Shown here: piece after piece, positions 30,947 through 38,518 of the stretch
How the letters are laid out: each line of letters starts with the position of its first letter
How positions within the stretch are numbered: position 1 is the stretch's first letter
Source: Staphylococcus durrellii
Lineage (GTDB): Bacteria > Bacillota > Bacilli > Staphylococcales > Staphylococcaceae
Length of the DNA: 64,000 nucleotides
Direction: 5' to 3'
Assembly: GCF_015594545.1 (NCBI RefSeq)
Contig: NZ_JADIIO010000001.1
Span: 1,488,001-1,552,000, forward strand
The notes under the pieces: generated by a model
Databases searched by the model: none
Seen by the model: only the letters and a program-made list of their open reading frames with translations
What the model was told of the DNA's origin: nothing
Translations under genes and position numbers: made by a program

Positions 30947-33046
30947 TTATTTATTTTCTAACGCTTTATGAGATGCATTTACACGACCTTGTTTGTCTAT
31001 TTCGGTCACTTTTACTTTTAATGTATCACCAATGGCAAGAACATCTTCAACTTTATTTATACGTTCGTTAGCTATTTGAGATATGTGTACTAATGCATCT
31101 TTACCTGCGAACAATTCAACAAAAGCACCATATTTTTCGATACGTTTTACTTTTGCATCATAAATTTGCCCTACTTCAGCTTCACGTGTAATGTCTTCAA
31201 TAATTGACTTAGCTTCATTAATAGCATTTTGATCAACTGCTCCGATAAATATAGTACCGTCTTGTTCGATATCTAATTTAACCCCAGTCTCATCGATAAT
31301 TTCATTAATTTTCTTACCGCCAGGTCCAATTACGTCTCTGATTTTTTCTGGTTTAATGTTCATCGTTACTACTTTAGGCGCATAAGCACTTAAATTGTTT
31401 CGAGGCACATCAATTGTTTCAAGCATATGATTTAATATTGCCATTCTACCTTCACGTGCTTGCTCTAATGCTTCTTCGATAATTTCTTTAGTTAGGCCAT
31501 CAATTTTGATGTCCATTTGAATTGCTGTAATACCTTCTGAAGTACCTGCAACTTTAAAGTCCATATCACCTAAAGCATCTTCCATACCTTGAATGTCAGT
31601 TAAAATTGTATAACTGTCATCTCTAGTAACTAAGCCCATTGCAATACCAGCTACTGGCGCTTTAATAGGTACACCAGCATCCATTAAAGCTAATGTTGAA
31701 CCACAAATTGATGCTTGCGATGAAGAACCGTTAGATTCAAGTACTTCACTTACGATTCTAACTGTATAAGGGAAGTCTTTAATATCTGGAATAATTTGTT
31801 TTAATGCACGTTCACCTAATGCACCGTGTCCAATTTCTCTTCTACCAGGAGAGCGAACTGGGCCGGTTTCCCCAACTGAGTAATTAGGAAAATTGTAATG
31901 ATGCATAAAGCGTTTTTCTTGCTCTTCACCTAAACCATCAATAATTTGATACTCACTTAATGAACCTAATGTTACTACAGATAACGCTTGAGTTTGTCCT
32001 CGCGTAAACAAACCTGAACCATGTGTTCTAGGTAATAGACCTACTTCAGATGCTAATGGTCGAATCTCATCAGTTTTACGGCCATCTGGTCTAATTTTTT
32101 CTTCAGCAATAAGTCTTCTTACTTCTGCTTTAACTAAATCATTTAAGATACCTTTAACTTCTTTAATCAGTGTTTCATTGTCAGGATCTTCTTCATCGAC
32201 AAATTGTTCAATTACCGCATCTTTTAAAGCATCTAAATTATCGTCACGTTGTTGTTTATCAAAAGTTAACACAGCTTTTTTCAAGCCTTGCTCTTCAGTT
32301 AAACGCGTTACTTTGTCTACTAATTGTTCATCTTGTTCTACCGGTGTGAATTCTTGTTTTTCAGGTTGCAAATGATCAATGATTTGTTGTTGGAAGTCGA
32401 CTAAACGTTGAATTTCTTCGTGCCCGAAAAAGATTGCTTCGAGCATTTCTTGTTCTGTAATTTCACTTGCTCCAGCTTCAACCATATTTACTGCATCACG
32501 ATGCCCAGCAACTTCTAAATCTAATCTAGAAACTTCACGTTGTTCTACAGTTGGATTAATAATATATTGTCCATCTACAAAACCGACATTCACTCCGGCA
32601 ATTGGTCCTTGGAATGGTATATCTGACACACTAAGCGCAACAGATGAACCAATCATCGCTGCCATTTCAGGTGAACAATCTGGATCGGCACTTAGTACCG
32701 TATTCATAATTTGAACATCATGCTTGTAACCTTTTGGAAATAGTGGTCGAATCGGTCTATCTATTAAACGAGCAGTTAGAGTAGCGTCATCGCTTGGACG
32801 ACCCTCGCGTTTTTTAAAACCACCTGGGATTTTACCGGCAGCGTACATTTTTTCTTCAAAGTTAACCATCAATGGGAAAAAGTCCACATCACGTGGTTCT
32901 TTTGAAGCCACAGCAGTAGAAAGTACTACCGTATCCCCGTAACGTACAAGCGCAGCACCATTAGCTTGTTTAGCTAATTGTCCAGTCTCGATCGTTAATG
33001 AACGGTTCGCCCATTCGGTCTTAAAAACTTTTTTCTCTTGAGACAT
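30947..33046 (-). CDS. pnp: Polynucleotide phosphorylase
   Basis: PNPase degrades RNA 3' to 5' with phosphate and can add tails; it works with RNase Y and helicase in the degradosome. The 699-residue product has two RNase PH-like cores separated by a helical domain, then a KH domain ([20 protein letters not shown], near 565) and an S1 domain ([20 protein letters not shown], near 625). ATG at 33046 follows AGGAGA. It is downstream of rpsO, as in most bacteria, separated by a terminator and an intergenic repeat, so it needs its own promoter, which I could not fix in the AT-rich 33047-33180 stretch. Confidence 0.98.
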   Translation of the reverse strand: MSQEKKVFKTEWANRSLTIETGQLAKQANGAALVRYGDTVVLSTAVASKEPRDVDFFPLMVNFEEKMYAAGKIPGGFKKREGRPSDDATLTARLIDRPIRPLFPKGYKHDVQIMNTVLSADPDCSPEMAAMIGSSVALSVSDIPFQGPIAGVNVGFVDGQYIINPTVEQREVSRLDLEVAGHRDAVNMVEAGASEITEQEMLEAIFFGHEEIQRLVDFQQQIIDHLQPEKQEFTPVEQDEQLVDKVTRLTEEQGLKKAVLTFDKQQRDDNLDALKDAVIEQFVDEEDPDNETLIKEVKGILNDLVKAEVRRLIAEEKIRPDGRKTDEIRPLASEVGLLPRTHGSGLFTRGQTQALSVVTLGSLSEYQIIDGLGEEQEKRFMHHYNFPNYSVGETGPVRSPGRREIGHGALGERALKQIIPDIKDFPYTVRIVSEVLESNGSSSQASICGSTLALMDAGVPIKAPVAGIAMGLVTRDDSYTILTDIQGMEDALGDMDFKVAGTSEGITAIQMDIKIDGLTKEIIEEALEQAREGRMAILNHMLETIDVPRNNLSAYAPKVVTMNIKPEKIRDVIGPGGKKINEIIDETGVKLDIEQDGTIFIGAVDQNAINEAKSIIEDITREAEVGQIYDAKVKRIEKYGAFVELFAGKDALVHISQIANERINKVEDVLAIGDTLKVKVTEIDKQGRVNASHKALENK

Positions 33047-33180
33047 TATGAATCTCCTCTCCTATATCTAATATTTCTATCATATCATTTATTTAAGTAA
33101 TTTTATATTAGTATAATTGTCTTATTTAATGTTAAATTTCTGTTAGTTTTATATTGGTTATAATTTTCTTAAACTATAAA

Positions 33181-33290
33181 AAAGGGAGTGGGATAGAAAT
33201 CTAATTTAAAATTAGATTACGTAGTCCCACCCCGGGCAAAGCTGACTAGTATTAAAAAATCATACTTGAAGTACATTTTTTATACTAATC
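33181..33290 (-). repeat. Staphylococcal intergenic repeat with two hairpins
   Basis: The first part starts GGGAGTGGGATAGAAAT and ends GTAGTCCCACCCC, with an inner palindrome ATCTAATTT/AAAATTAGAT. The second hairpin pairs TAGTATTAAAAAAT (33247-33260) with ATTTTTTATACTA (33275-33287). The opening resembles the GGAGTGGGACAGAAAT...TCCCACCCC repeats that I recall scattered between S. aureus genes. It fills the rpsO-pnp spacer and is the only copy I found in the window. Function unknown. Confidence 0.7.
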
Positions 33291-33303
33291 GCTACTACCA
33301 ATA

Positions 33304-33340
33304 AAAAATTCGAGGCCGAGACATAATTTTGCCTCGGCCT
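33304..33340 (-). terminator. rpsO terminator
   Basis: AGGCCGAG (33313-33320) and CCTCGGCCT (33332-33340) form a GC-rich stem unusual for this AT-rich region. On the minus strand it is followed by AATTTTTTATT. It lies 19 bases after the rpsO stop. Confidence 0.92.
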
Positions 33341-33359
33341 AAAAATAAATGTCTAAAGA

Positions 33360-33629
33360 TTAACGACGGATACCTAATGATTTAATTAATTCACGGTAAC
33401 GTTGGATGTCTTTAGCACGTAAATAGTTAAGTAAGTGTCTACGACGACCTACCATTTTTAATAAACCACGACGTGAATGGTGGTCTTTTTTGTGCGTACG
33501 TAAGTGAGTGTTTAGTGCAGTAATTTCTGCAGTTAAAACAGCTACTTGAACTTCTGGTGAACCAGTGTCTGCTTCATGCGTACGGTATTCTTGAATAATT
33601 TCGTTTTTACGTTCTTGTGAAATTGCCAT
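33360..33629 (-). CDS. rpsO: 30S ribosomal protein S15
   Basis: S15 binds the central domain of 16S rRNA early in 30S assembly. The protein is 89 residues from ATG at 33629, the usual family length, with the typical [20 protein letters not shown] start and [19 protein letters not shown] core. The start is chosen by AGGAGG with a 9-base spacing; the frame extends two codons upstream to a TTG that has no site of its own. An upstream leader can fold into an S15-type regulatory structure, a GC-rich terminator follows, and ribF lies before it. Confidence 0.98.
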   Translation of the reverse strand: MAISQERKNEIIQEYRTHEADTGSPEVQVAVLTAEITALNTHLRTHKKDHHSRRGLLKMVGRRRHLLNYLRAKDIQRYRELIKSLGIRR

Positions 33630-33660
33630 AATCAATTTCCTCCTATTTAATTAAAAAGTT

Positions 33661-33709
33661 TCCTTTATCCGAGCAAAGCGTCGGAGATTCAACTTGCCAA
33701 GGTAAAGGT
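33661..33709 (-). promoter_or_regulatory. rpsO leader, likely S15 autoregulatory structure
   Basis: On the minus strand CCTTTA and TAAAGG pair around an inner hairpin CCGA-CGCTTTGC-TCGG, giving a junction just upstream of the rpsO ribosome binding site. Leaders of this kind in Gram-positive bacteria bind S15 and reduce rpsO expression. The pairing is seen; binding is inferred. Confidence 0.65.
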
Positions 33710-33738
33710 GTTTAAAATGTAAAGTTTATACATTCGAC

Positions 33739-34710
33739 TTAAATATTATATGATACATTGTCACCAAAATCAACCGATAATAAATATTTGGCCTGTTCTT
33801 TATCTTTATGCATTTGTTCTACTAAAGGGTCAATACCGTCAAATTTAACTTCAGGGCGCAAAAAATGATGCCAATAAACGATTACTCGTTCACCATAGAT
33901 ATCTTCTTTAAAATCAAATAAATTCACTTCGATTACAACTTGCGCTTGTGATGGATCATGAAATGTAGGTTTGACGCCTACATTTGCAACGCCTCTATAA
34001 ATCTTATCTTCTGCGCCAATTTTCATACTCACTGCATAAACGCCTTTTTTCGGTAATACATAATCTCCACTAGGCTGAACATTGGCAGTCGGGAAACCAA
34101 TAGTCCTCCCTCTTTTTTCACCTTGCACAACTGTTCCTTTAATTTGATAACGATAACCTAACTCATCATTTGCTTTAGTTAAATCGCCTTCTTTTAAGGC
34201 GCGTCTTATTTCAGTCGTAGAAATTTTTTCAGATTCGATTTCTAACTTACTTACGATAGTCGTTTCACATTCTTTTAATTCACTTAAAGTCATCATATTA
34301 CCTTTACCATACTTACCAAAAGTAAAGTCAAAACCCGCTATTATTTTCTCTACATTATTTTTTAATATGTAATCATTTACAAATTCTTCAGCCGAAACAT
34401 CAGCAAATTTAGAAGAAAAATTAATAACGATACAATAATCAATGCCATATTGTTCGATGATGTCCAATTTATCTTCGATTGGTGTTAAATAGTCTGTTCT
34501 CTTACGTTCAGGGTTTAAGACAACGGAAGGATGTGGATCAAATGTCATGACCGCTTTTTTTAAATTATCTTCTTCAGCTTTTTGAATTAAGGTATCGAAT
34601 ACTTTTGCATGCCCTTTATGCATTCCATCAAAAAAACCGAAAGCCATAGCTACATGCTCTTTAATAAATTGATTTTCTTGAATTGGATGTGTAACTTCTA
34701 TAACTTTCAT
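33739..34710 (-). CDS. ribF: Bifunctional riboflavin kinase/FAD synthetase
   Basis: The enzyme phosphorylates riboflavin to FMN and adenylylates FMN to FAD. The 323-residue product has an N-terminal nucleotidyltransferase domain (MAFGFFDGMHKGHAKV from residue 22; FDPHPSVVLNP) and a C-terminal riboflavin kinase domain (GRTIGFPTANVQP near 200, then NLFDFKEDIYGERVIVYW). It is in B. subtilis called ribC. ATG at 34710. It is 12 bases after truB and 110 bases before rpsO, in the rbfA-truB-ribF-rpsO unit. Confidence 0.97.
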   Translation of the reverse strand: MKVIEVTHPIQENQFIKEHVAMAFGFFDGMHKGHAKVFDTLIQKAEEDNLKKAVMTFDPHPSVVLNPERKRTDYLTPIEDKLDIIEQYGIDYCIVINFSSKFADVSAEEFVNDYILKNNVEKIIAGFDFTFGKYGKGNMMTLSELKECETTIVSKLEIESEKISTTEIRRALKEGDLTKANDELGYRYQIKGTVVQGEKRGRTIGFPTANVQPSGDYVLPKKGVYAVSMKIGAEDKIYRGVANVGVKPTFHDPSQAQVVIEVNLFDFKEDIYGERVIVYWHHFLRPEVKFDGIDPLVEQMHKDKEQAKYLLSVDFGDNVSYNI

Positions 34711-34722
34711 ACATATACTCCT

Positions 34723-35640
34723 TTAGTTAAAAACCCTCTTAGGCTTAATTTCATCAGTTTTAGTCGGATGAGGTTCATATATCGCTAATATTTTTTCAGA
34801 CTGTACATCAATCATAATTACTTTGCCAGATATAGATGTGTTAAAGTCATTTATATTAAATTTTTGTCCATTTAAGATTTTGTTCTTTATATCATTGTTT
34901 TCAATATATATAGATGGCAAACCTTTCAATCCATATTCTATAGCAAATAATTTTTCTTGTAATGCTTCTTGCTCATGCAATTGAGATATGTCTTCCAATG
35001 ATAAGCTTTCATTTATATGAAATCCACCACTACTCGTACGTGTTAATTTAGACATATGTGCGGGCAATCCTAGCGCTTTACCTATATCTGTCGCTATAGT
35101 TCTTATGTAAGTCCCTTTACCACACTTTATCATTAAATTGAATTGACATGTGTTATTTTCATAACTCACGTCAGAAGTTCGTTCAATTTGATATATATTA
35201 ACTTGACGCTCAGGACGCTCGACAGTTTCATTGTTTCTTGCATATTCGTAAAGTTTTTTACCATTAACTTTAACTGAAGAATACATCGGTGGAATTTGAG
35301 TGATGATACCTTGAAATGATGCTACTACATTATCGATCTGCACATTATTTAACTCGCTTTCACTTATTCGTTGGGTTGCTATTATTTCGCCAGTTTGGTC
35401 TTCAGTCGTAGTGCTTGTACCTATAGAAACTGTGGCATGATAAGTTTTACCCATATCCATTATATAATCACTGACTTTAGTAGCAGGTCCAATGCAAATA
35501 GGTAATACCCCATCAACTTCAGGATCAAGTGTCCCGGTGTGCCCAATTTTCTTTGTACCTAAGATTTTTCTTAATTTGAACACGACATCATGACTTGTCA
35601 TGCCTCTCGTTTTATATACTGGTAAGATGCCATTATACAT
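34723..35640 (-). CDS. truB: tRNA pseudouridine(55) synthase
   Basis: TruB makes pseudouridine 55 in the T-loop of tRNAs. The catalytic Asp is Asp39 in GHTGTLDP. I place the start at ATG 35640, giving [10 protein letters not shown] and 305 residues, the staphylococcal length; it has AAAAGGAC with a 10-base spacing. The frame continues 30 bases upstream to another ATG with no visible site. A hairpin with a T-run lies between rbfA and truB, so part of the transcripts may stop before truB. Confidence 0.96.
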   Translation of the reverse strand: MYNGILPVYKTRGMTSHDVVFKLRKILGTKKIGHTGTLDPEVDGVLPICIGPATKVSDYIMDMGKTYHATVSIGTSTTTEDQTGEIIATQRISESELNNVQIDNVVASFQGIITQIPPMYSSVKVNGKKLYEYARNNETVERPERQVNIYQIERTSDVSYENNTCQFNLMIKCGKGTYIRTIATDIGKALGLPAHMSKLTRTSSGGFHINESLSLEDISQLHEQEALQEKLFAIEYGLKGLPSIYIENNDIKNKILNGQKFNINDFNTSISGKVIMIDVQSEKILAIYEPHPTKTDEIKPKRVFN

Positions 35641-35675
35641 AATGAAAACGTCCTTTTTTAAATTATTCAAGCTGT

Positions 35676-35717
35676 AAAAAGCTGGAACTTAAACCATCAA
35701 TGATTTACGCTCCAGCT
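35676..35717 (-). terminator. Hairpin with U-tract between rbfA and truB
   Basis: AGCTGGA (35680-35686) and TCCAGCT (35711-35717) form a perfect 7-base stem with a 24-base loop. On the minus strand it is followed by TTTTTAC. It begins six bases after the rbfA stop and precedes the truB start by about 40 bases; it probably acts as a partial terminator. Confidence 0.7.
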
Positions 35718-35722
35718 CCTCT

Positions 35723-36067
35723 TTAATCCTTTTTATGCAAATCTTGAATCATACGTTCGATTTTATTACCATAATCGATTGATTCATCATACTCAAAGTT
35801 TAATTCAGGTACGATACGTAATCTCATACGCGAAGCTAATTCAGTTTTAATAAAACCTTTAGCCTTTTCTAAACCTTTAAACGTGTCATCAATTTGCTTC
35901 TGTTCTCCTAATACCGTTAAATATACTTTAGCAATAGATAAATCATTTGTAAGTTCTACATCTGTAATTGTTAAAAATCCAATTCTTGGATCTTTCACTT
36001 TATTATTAACAATATCCATAATTTCTTGTTTCATTTGTTCGCCTACGCGTTCTGCTCTCATGTTCAT
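35723..36067 (-). CDS. rbfA: Ribosome-binding factor A
   Basis: RbfA is a KH-fold factor that matures the 5' end of 16S rRNA and is needed at low temperature. The 114-residue product reads [15 protein letters not shown] at the start and has the family's [19 protein letters not shown] and [24 protein letters not shown] at 36067 follows GAGGTG. In Bacillus subtilis it follows infB and ylxP; here it is separated from infB by two unrelated genes and starts from its own promoter at 36111-36140, about 40 bases upstream. Confidence 0.97.
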   Translation of the reverse strand: MNMRAERVGEQMKQEIMDIVNNKVKDPRIGFLTITDVELTNDLSIAKVYLTVLGEQKQIDDTFKGLEKAKGFIKTELASRMRLRIVPELNFEYDESIDYGNKIERMIQDLHKKD

Positions 36068-36110
36068 CTTTTTTCACCTCACAATTGTTTATGAGCTATC
36101 TTACTAACAA

Positions 36111-36140
36111 ATTATAAGACAGTTAGATTATTATCGTCAA
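36111..36140 (-). promoter_or_regulatory. rbfA promoter (TTGACG-18-TATAAT)
   Basis: On the minus strand TTGACG (36140-36135) and a perfect TATAAT (36116-36111) are 18 bases apart, with the rbfA ATG about 44 bases further down. It gives the rbfA-truB-ribF-rpsO unit an independent start. Confidence 0.85.
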
Positions 36141-36354
36141 ACCTTTCATTACAACCACCATTAAATTTAAACTTTAATATTACACATTGTTTATTTAATT
36201 TTTATTAAATCATTTGGGAATTCAAGCTAATAGTTCGGCGCTAATAAAATGCCTAACTGTATTATAATTATACCTTATTGATTGCATTGTTGAAATGTAA
36301 CTAATAGCGGATACTTAATTATTTTGCTTTTTAAATTAATTTTAAAATAATAAT

Positions 36355-36395
36355 ACTCTAGTCAACATAAATGTGGTATTATATCCAATTAGAGT
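36355..36395 (+). promoter_or_regulatory. Promoter of the WYL-like regulator gene, flanked by an inverted repeat
   Basis: TGG directly before TATTAT (36377-36382) makes an extended -10; no good -35 is seen. ACTCTA (36355-36360) and TAGAGT (36390-36395) are exact inverted copies around it and could be an operator or chance. The remainder of the gap 36141-36354 is AT-rich without a feature that I can support. Confidence 0.45.
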
Positions 36396-36435
36396 GTTCA
36401 AACTTAAAAATATCATGTGATTAGGAGGTAGTTGT

Positions 36436-37302
36436 TTGAATAAACCCGAAAGGCTTTTATACATTTATACACGTTTACTTAATGGTAAACATTTAAAAAA
36501 GTCTACTTTAGCTCAAACATTAAACATCAACCTACGCTCTGTACAACGCGATTTTAGTGATATCAATAATTTCTTATACGAAGATGAGGAATGGAGAGGA
36601 CTAAATGCAAAAATCGTCTATGACAACATTATGGAAACACATAGTTTACAAACTTTCCCATTAAAAATCAGACAGCAAATGTTAATTACATTACTTTATC
36701 AAATAAAGGGAACACTGCCGATTGTTCATGAAGATATTTACAAATTTATTAAACAATATACTTTTTCTAGCCCGAATCATAAAATATTAATTCATAATTT
36801 ACTCAAAAAATTTCACATCAAAGAAAAAGATTACAATTACGCTTCATTTATACTAGTAGCCCGTTGTATAGATGCTAAATACAACATGACAATCCAAACT
36901 GTTTCTGGAGAAAGTCTTTATATTAGCCCTATCAATATTCATGTAATTGATGATGAATTTTGGATGACGTATATCAATGAAAACTATATCGATGCTATAA
37001 AATTTGGAGATATTTCACATCTATATGAAACAACTACAAATTATGCTTTTGCAGATATGACAGTCACAAATATGATTACATTAGCTATTAGCGTTAGTTT
37101 TTGGCAATATGTATCTACAGAATATAATATTATCTCATCTTACAATAAAAACAATAAAATAATTGCTCAATTATTAATATCTAAAGTTGAATGTTTTGCA
37201 CTAATAAAAAAATACTATAAACATATTAAATTAATAGAGCCAGAAACATATAGAAACGAACTTATTAACGACTTAAAAACTATAATTGAACTGTATTTAT
37301 AA
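36436..37302 (+). CDS. HTH regulator with WYL-like C-terminal domain
   Basis: The 288-residue product starts with a winged helix of the DeoR/HTH_11 kind used by WYL regulators (RLLYIYTRLLNGKHLKKSTL to QRDFSDINNFLYED, residues 5-48). The middle is helical. Residues about 155-195 (SLYISPINIHVIDDEFWMTY, then IKFGDISHLYE) match the WYL domain pattern of proline, aromatic-rich strand and ligand-binding sheet, though the literal W-Y-L triplet is not kept. WYL regulators often sense nucleic acids or nucleotides and control phage defence or DNA repair genes. Start is TTG at 36436 behind a strong AGGAGG. It is on the plus strand and converges with the 327-residue gene, an arrangement absent from the B. 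subtilis infB-rbfA region. Confidence 0.75.
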   Translation: MNKPERLLYIYTRLLNGKHLKKSTLAQTLNINLRSVQRDFSDINNFLYEDEEWRGLNAKIVYDNIMETHSLQTFPLKIRQQMLITLLYQIKGTLPIVHEDIYKFIKQYTFSSPNHKILIHNLLKKFHIKEKDYNYASFILVARCIDAKYNMTIQTVSGESLYISPINIHVIDDEFWMTYINENYIDAIKFGDISHLYETTTNYAFADMTVTNMITLAISVSFWQYVSTEYNIISSYNKNNKIIAQLLISKVECFALIKKYYKHIKLIEPETYRNELINDLKTIIELYL

Positions 37303-37307
37303 CCTGA

Positions 37308-37345
37308 AGAGGCAGAACTTATTATCATTTCAGCTCCACCTCTTT
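37308..37345. terminator. Terminator between two convergent genes
   Basis: AAGAGG(C/T)GGA-type arms at 37308 and 37333 form an imperfect stem (AAGAGGCAGAACT against AGCTCCACCTCTT) with T residues after it on the plus strand (TTTTATTTTG) and A/T on the other side. It serves both convergent genes. Confidence 0.7.
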
Positions 37346-37372
37346 TATTTTGATTTACTTTTCACATCTTGC

Positions 37373-38356
37373 TTAAATATTAGTTAGTTGCGACATCATT
37401 TTATAAAAATCTGATTTACCATTTAAACGATTCTCTTTTAAATGTTGATTCCATTTGTAATAATCACATTTATTTAATTGCCTTTTTTGTTTTAATTTTT
37501 CACGGTGCTCGCGATAACTTAAAATATTTCCCACAGTAAAATATTTATTTTGTTTAGAAGCATAAACAAATGTGTGCTTCAACAACACCTGCATCTCCTC
37601 TTTAGTGAACGCTTTGCTAAAATACGAGCCCCATAGTTCTTCCTCTCTTACTATATAAATACGACGTTTGTTGTCATGAAACATCATCTTAAATAAATCC
37701 GAATTTTTTTGTTGTGAAGGTAATACTGCTAAAGTATATAAAAAGTCTTTAGGTACTCCAGCTTGATATGTAGTTTGATAAGGAAAATAATTAAAAATCA
37801 TTAAACGACTAGGTTTAATATTAAATTGTTTCAGGATTGAAGAGTCTCCACCAAAATATTTCATAAACCATATATGACTGTCTTCATATGGTAAAAATCC
37901 TTTTTTGCCATCAAACTTTAAATCTCCTCTAAAATCTTGTAATATTCTATTTCTTAAATGAATCTTTCTCTGTCCATCAATTTTAGGGTTATCTGTTCTA
38001 TAATCATTTTCTGGTTGCTTATTTAAAATAATAATATCTGCAGTTTCTGGGTTACCAAAATAAGGTTGCGGTATCATAGGATTGATTGTACTATTTTCTA
38101 ACATTATTTTCTTTCTATTCTTATCAACCATTACCATGCCATTTGCGAAGTTAAGTAATTTTTTAAATTTAGGTATCTCTGTAAAGTTCTGACCGAATCG
38201 TTCTCTACAATGAACGAGATCATCTAAATGTAGAAAAGCTGTTTCATCATTATTTTCAGCAATAGCATTTAATGTGTTTTCACTATATTCGGCATTATAT
38301 TGTGATAAGTATTTACTCCAAAATTGTTCAATATCTGCTAAATAACTATTAGTCAT
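37373..38356 (-). CDS. Uncharacterised 327-residue protein, possible uracil-DNA-glycosylase-like fold
   Basis: I cannot name the family with confidence. Residues 99-118 (YFGNPETADIIILNKQPEND) and 186-195 (MIFNYFPYQT), followed by a strand RRIYIV at 232-237, have the spacing and pattern of the uracil-DNA glycosylase superfamily (motif 1 G-N-P...N/Q-P, then a strand with N-x-F-P-Y), but catalytic residues cannot be assigned. The N-terminal 90 residues and the Lys-rich C-terminal 60 residues have no match that I see. There is no membrane segment or signal peptide. ATG at 38356 follows GGAGGAG. It lies between the infB terminator and rbfA, converging with a WYL-like regulator. Roles in DNA/RNA modification or defence are possible but are inference. 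Confidence 0.7.
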   Translation of the reverse strand: MTNSYLADIEQFWSKYLSQYNAEYSENTLNAIAENNDETAFLHLDDLVHCRERFGQNFTEIPKFKKLLNFANGMVMVDKNRKKIMLENSTINPMIPQPYFGNPETADIIILNKQPENDYRTDNPKIDGQRKIHLRNRILQDFRGDLKFDGKKGFLPYEDSHIWFMKYFGGDSSILKQFNIKPSRLMIFNYFPYQTTYQAGVPKDFLYTLAVLPSQQKNSDLFKMMFHDNKRRIYIVREEELWGSYFSKAFTKEEMQVLLKHTFVYASKQNKYFTVGNILSYREHREKLKQKRQLNKCDYYKWNQHLKENRLNGKSDFYKMMSQLTNI

Positions 38357-38445
38357 AAATACTCCTCCAACGCTAATTTACGTATTATTATATAAAGATA
38401 CCTAGACAAATAATGTCATTTATTTAAAATTATAGTAATTACAAC

Positions 38446-38487
38446 AAAAAGTTACACTTCTAATATATTTAAGAAGTGTAACTTTTT
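38446..38487 (-). terminator. infB operon terminator
   Basis: AAAAAGTTACACTTCT and AGAAGTGTAACTTTTT form a perfect 16-base stem with a 10-base loop and T-run, about 30 bases after the infB stop. It ends the rimP-nusA-ylxR-ylxQ-infB transcript before the two inserted genes. Confidence 0.93.
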
Positions 38488-38518
38488 TACAGTGTAATTT
38501 ATAGATATATTAAATTAT

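Noticed and set aside
36230..36275. Weak hairpin GTTCGGC/GCCTAAC in the rbfA upstream region
   Set aside because: Short, mismatched stem without U-tract; probably chance in this AT-rich spacer.
36436..38356. Claim that the inserted pair is a proven phage-defence system
   Set aside because: Only a regulator class and a faint fold resemblance are visible; no partner nuclease, membrane effector or toxin motif is seen.
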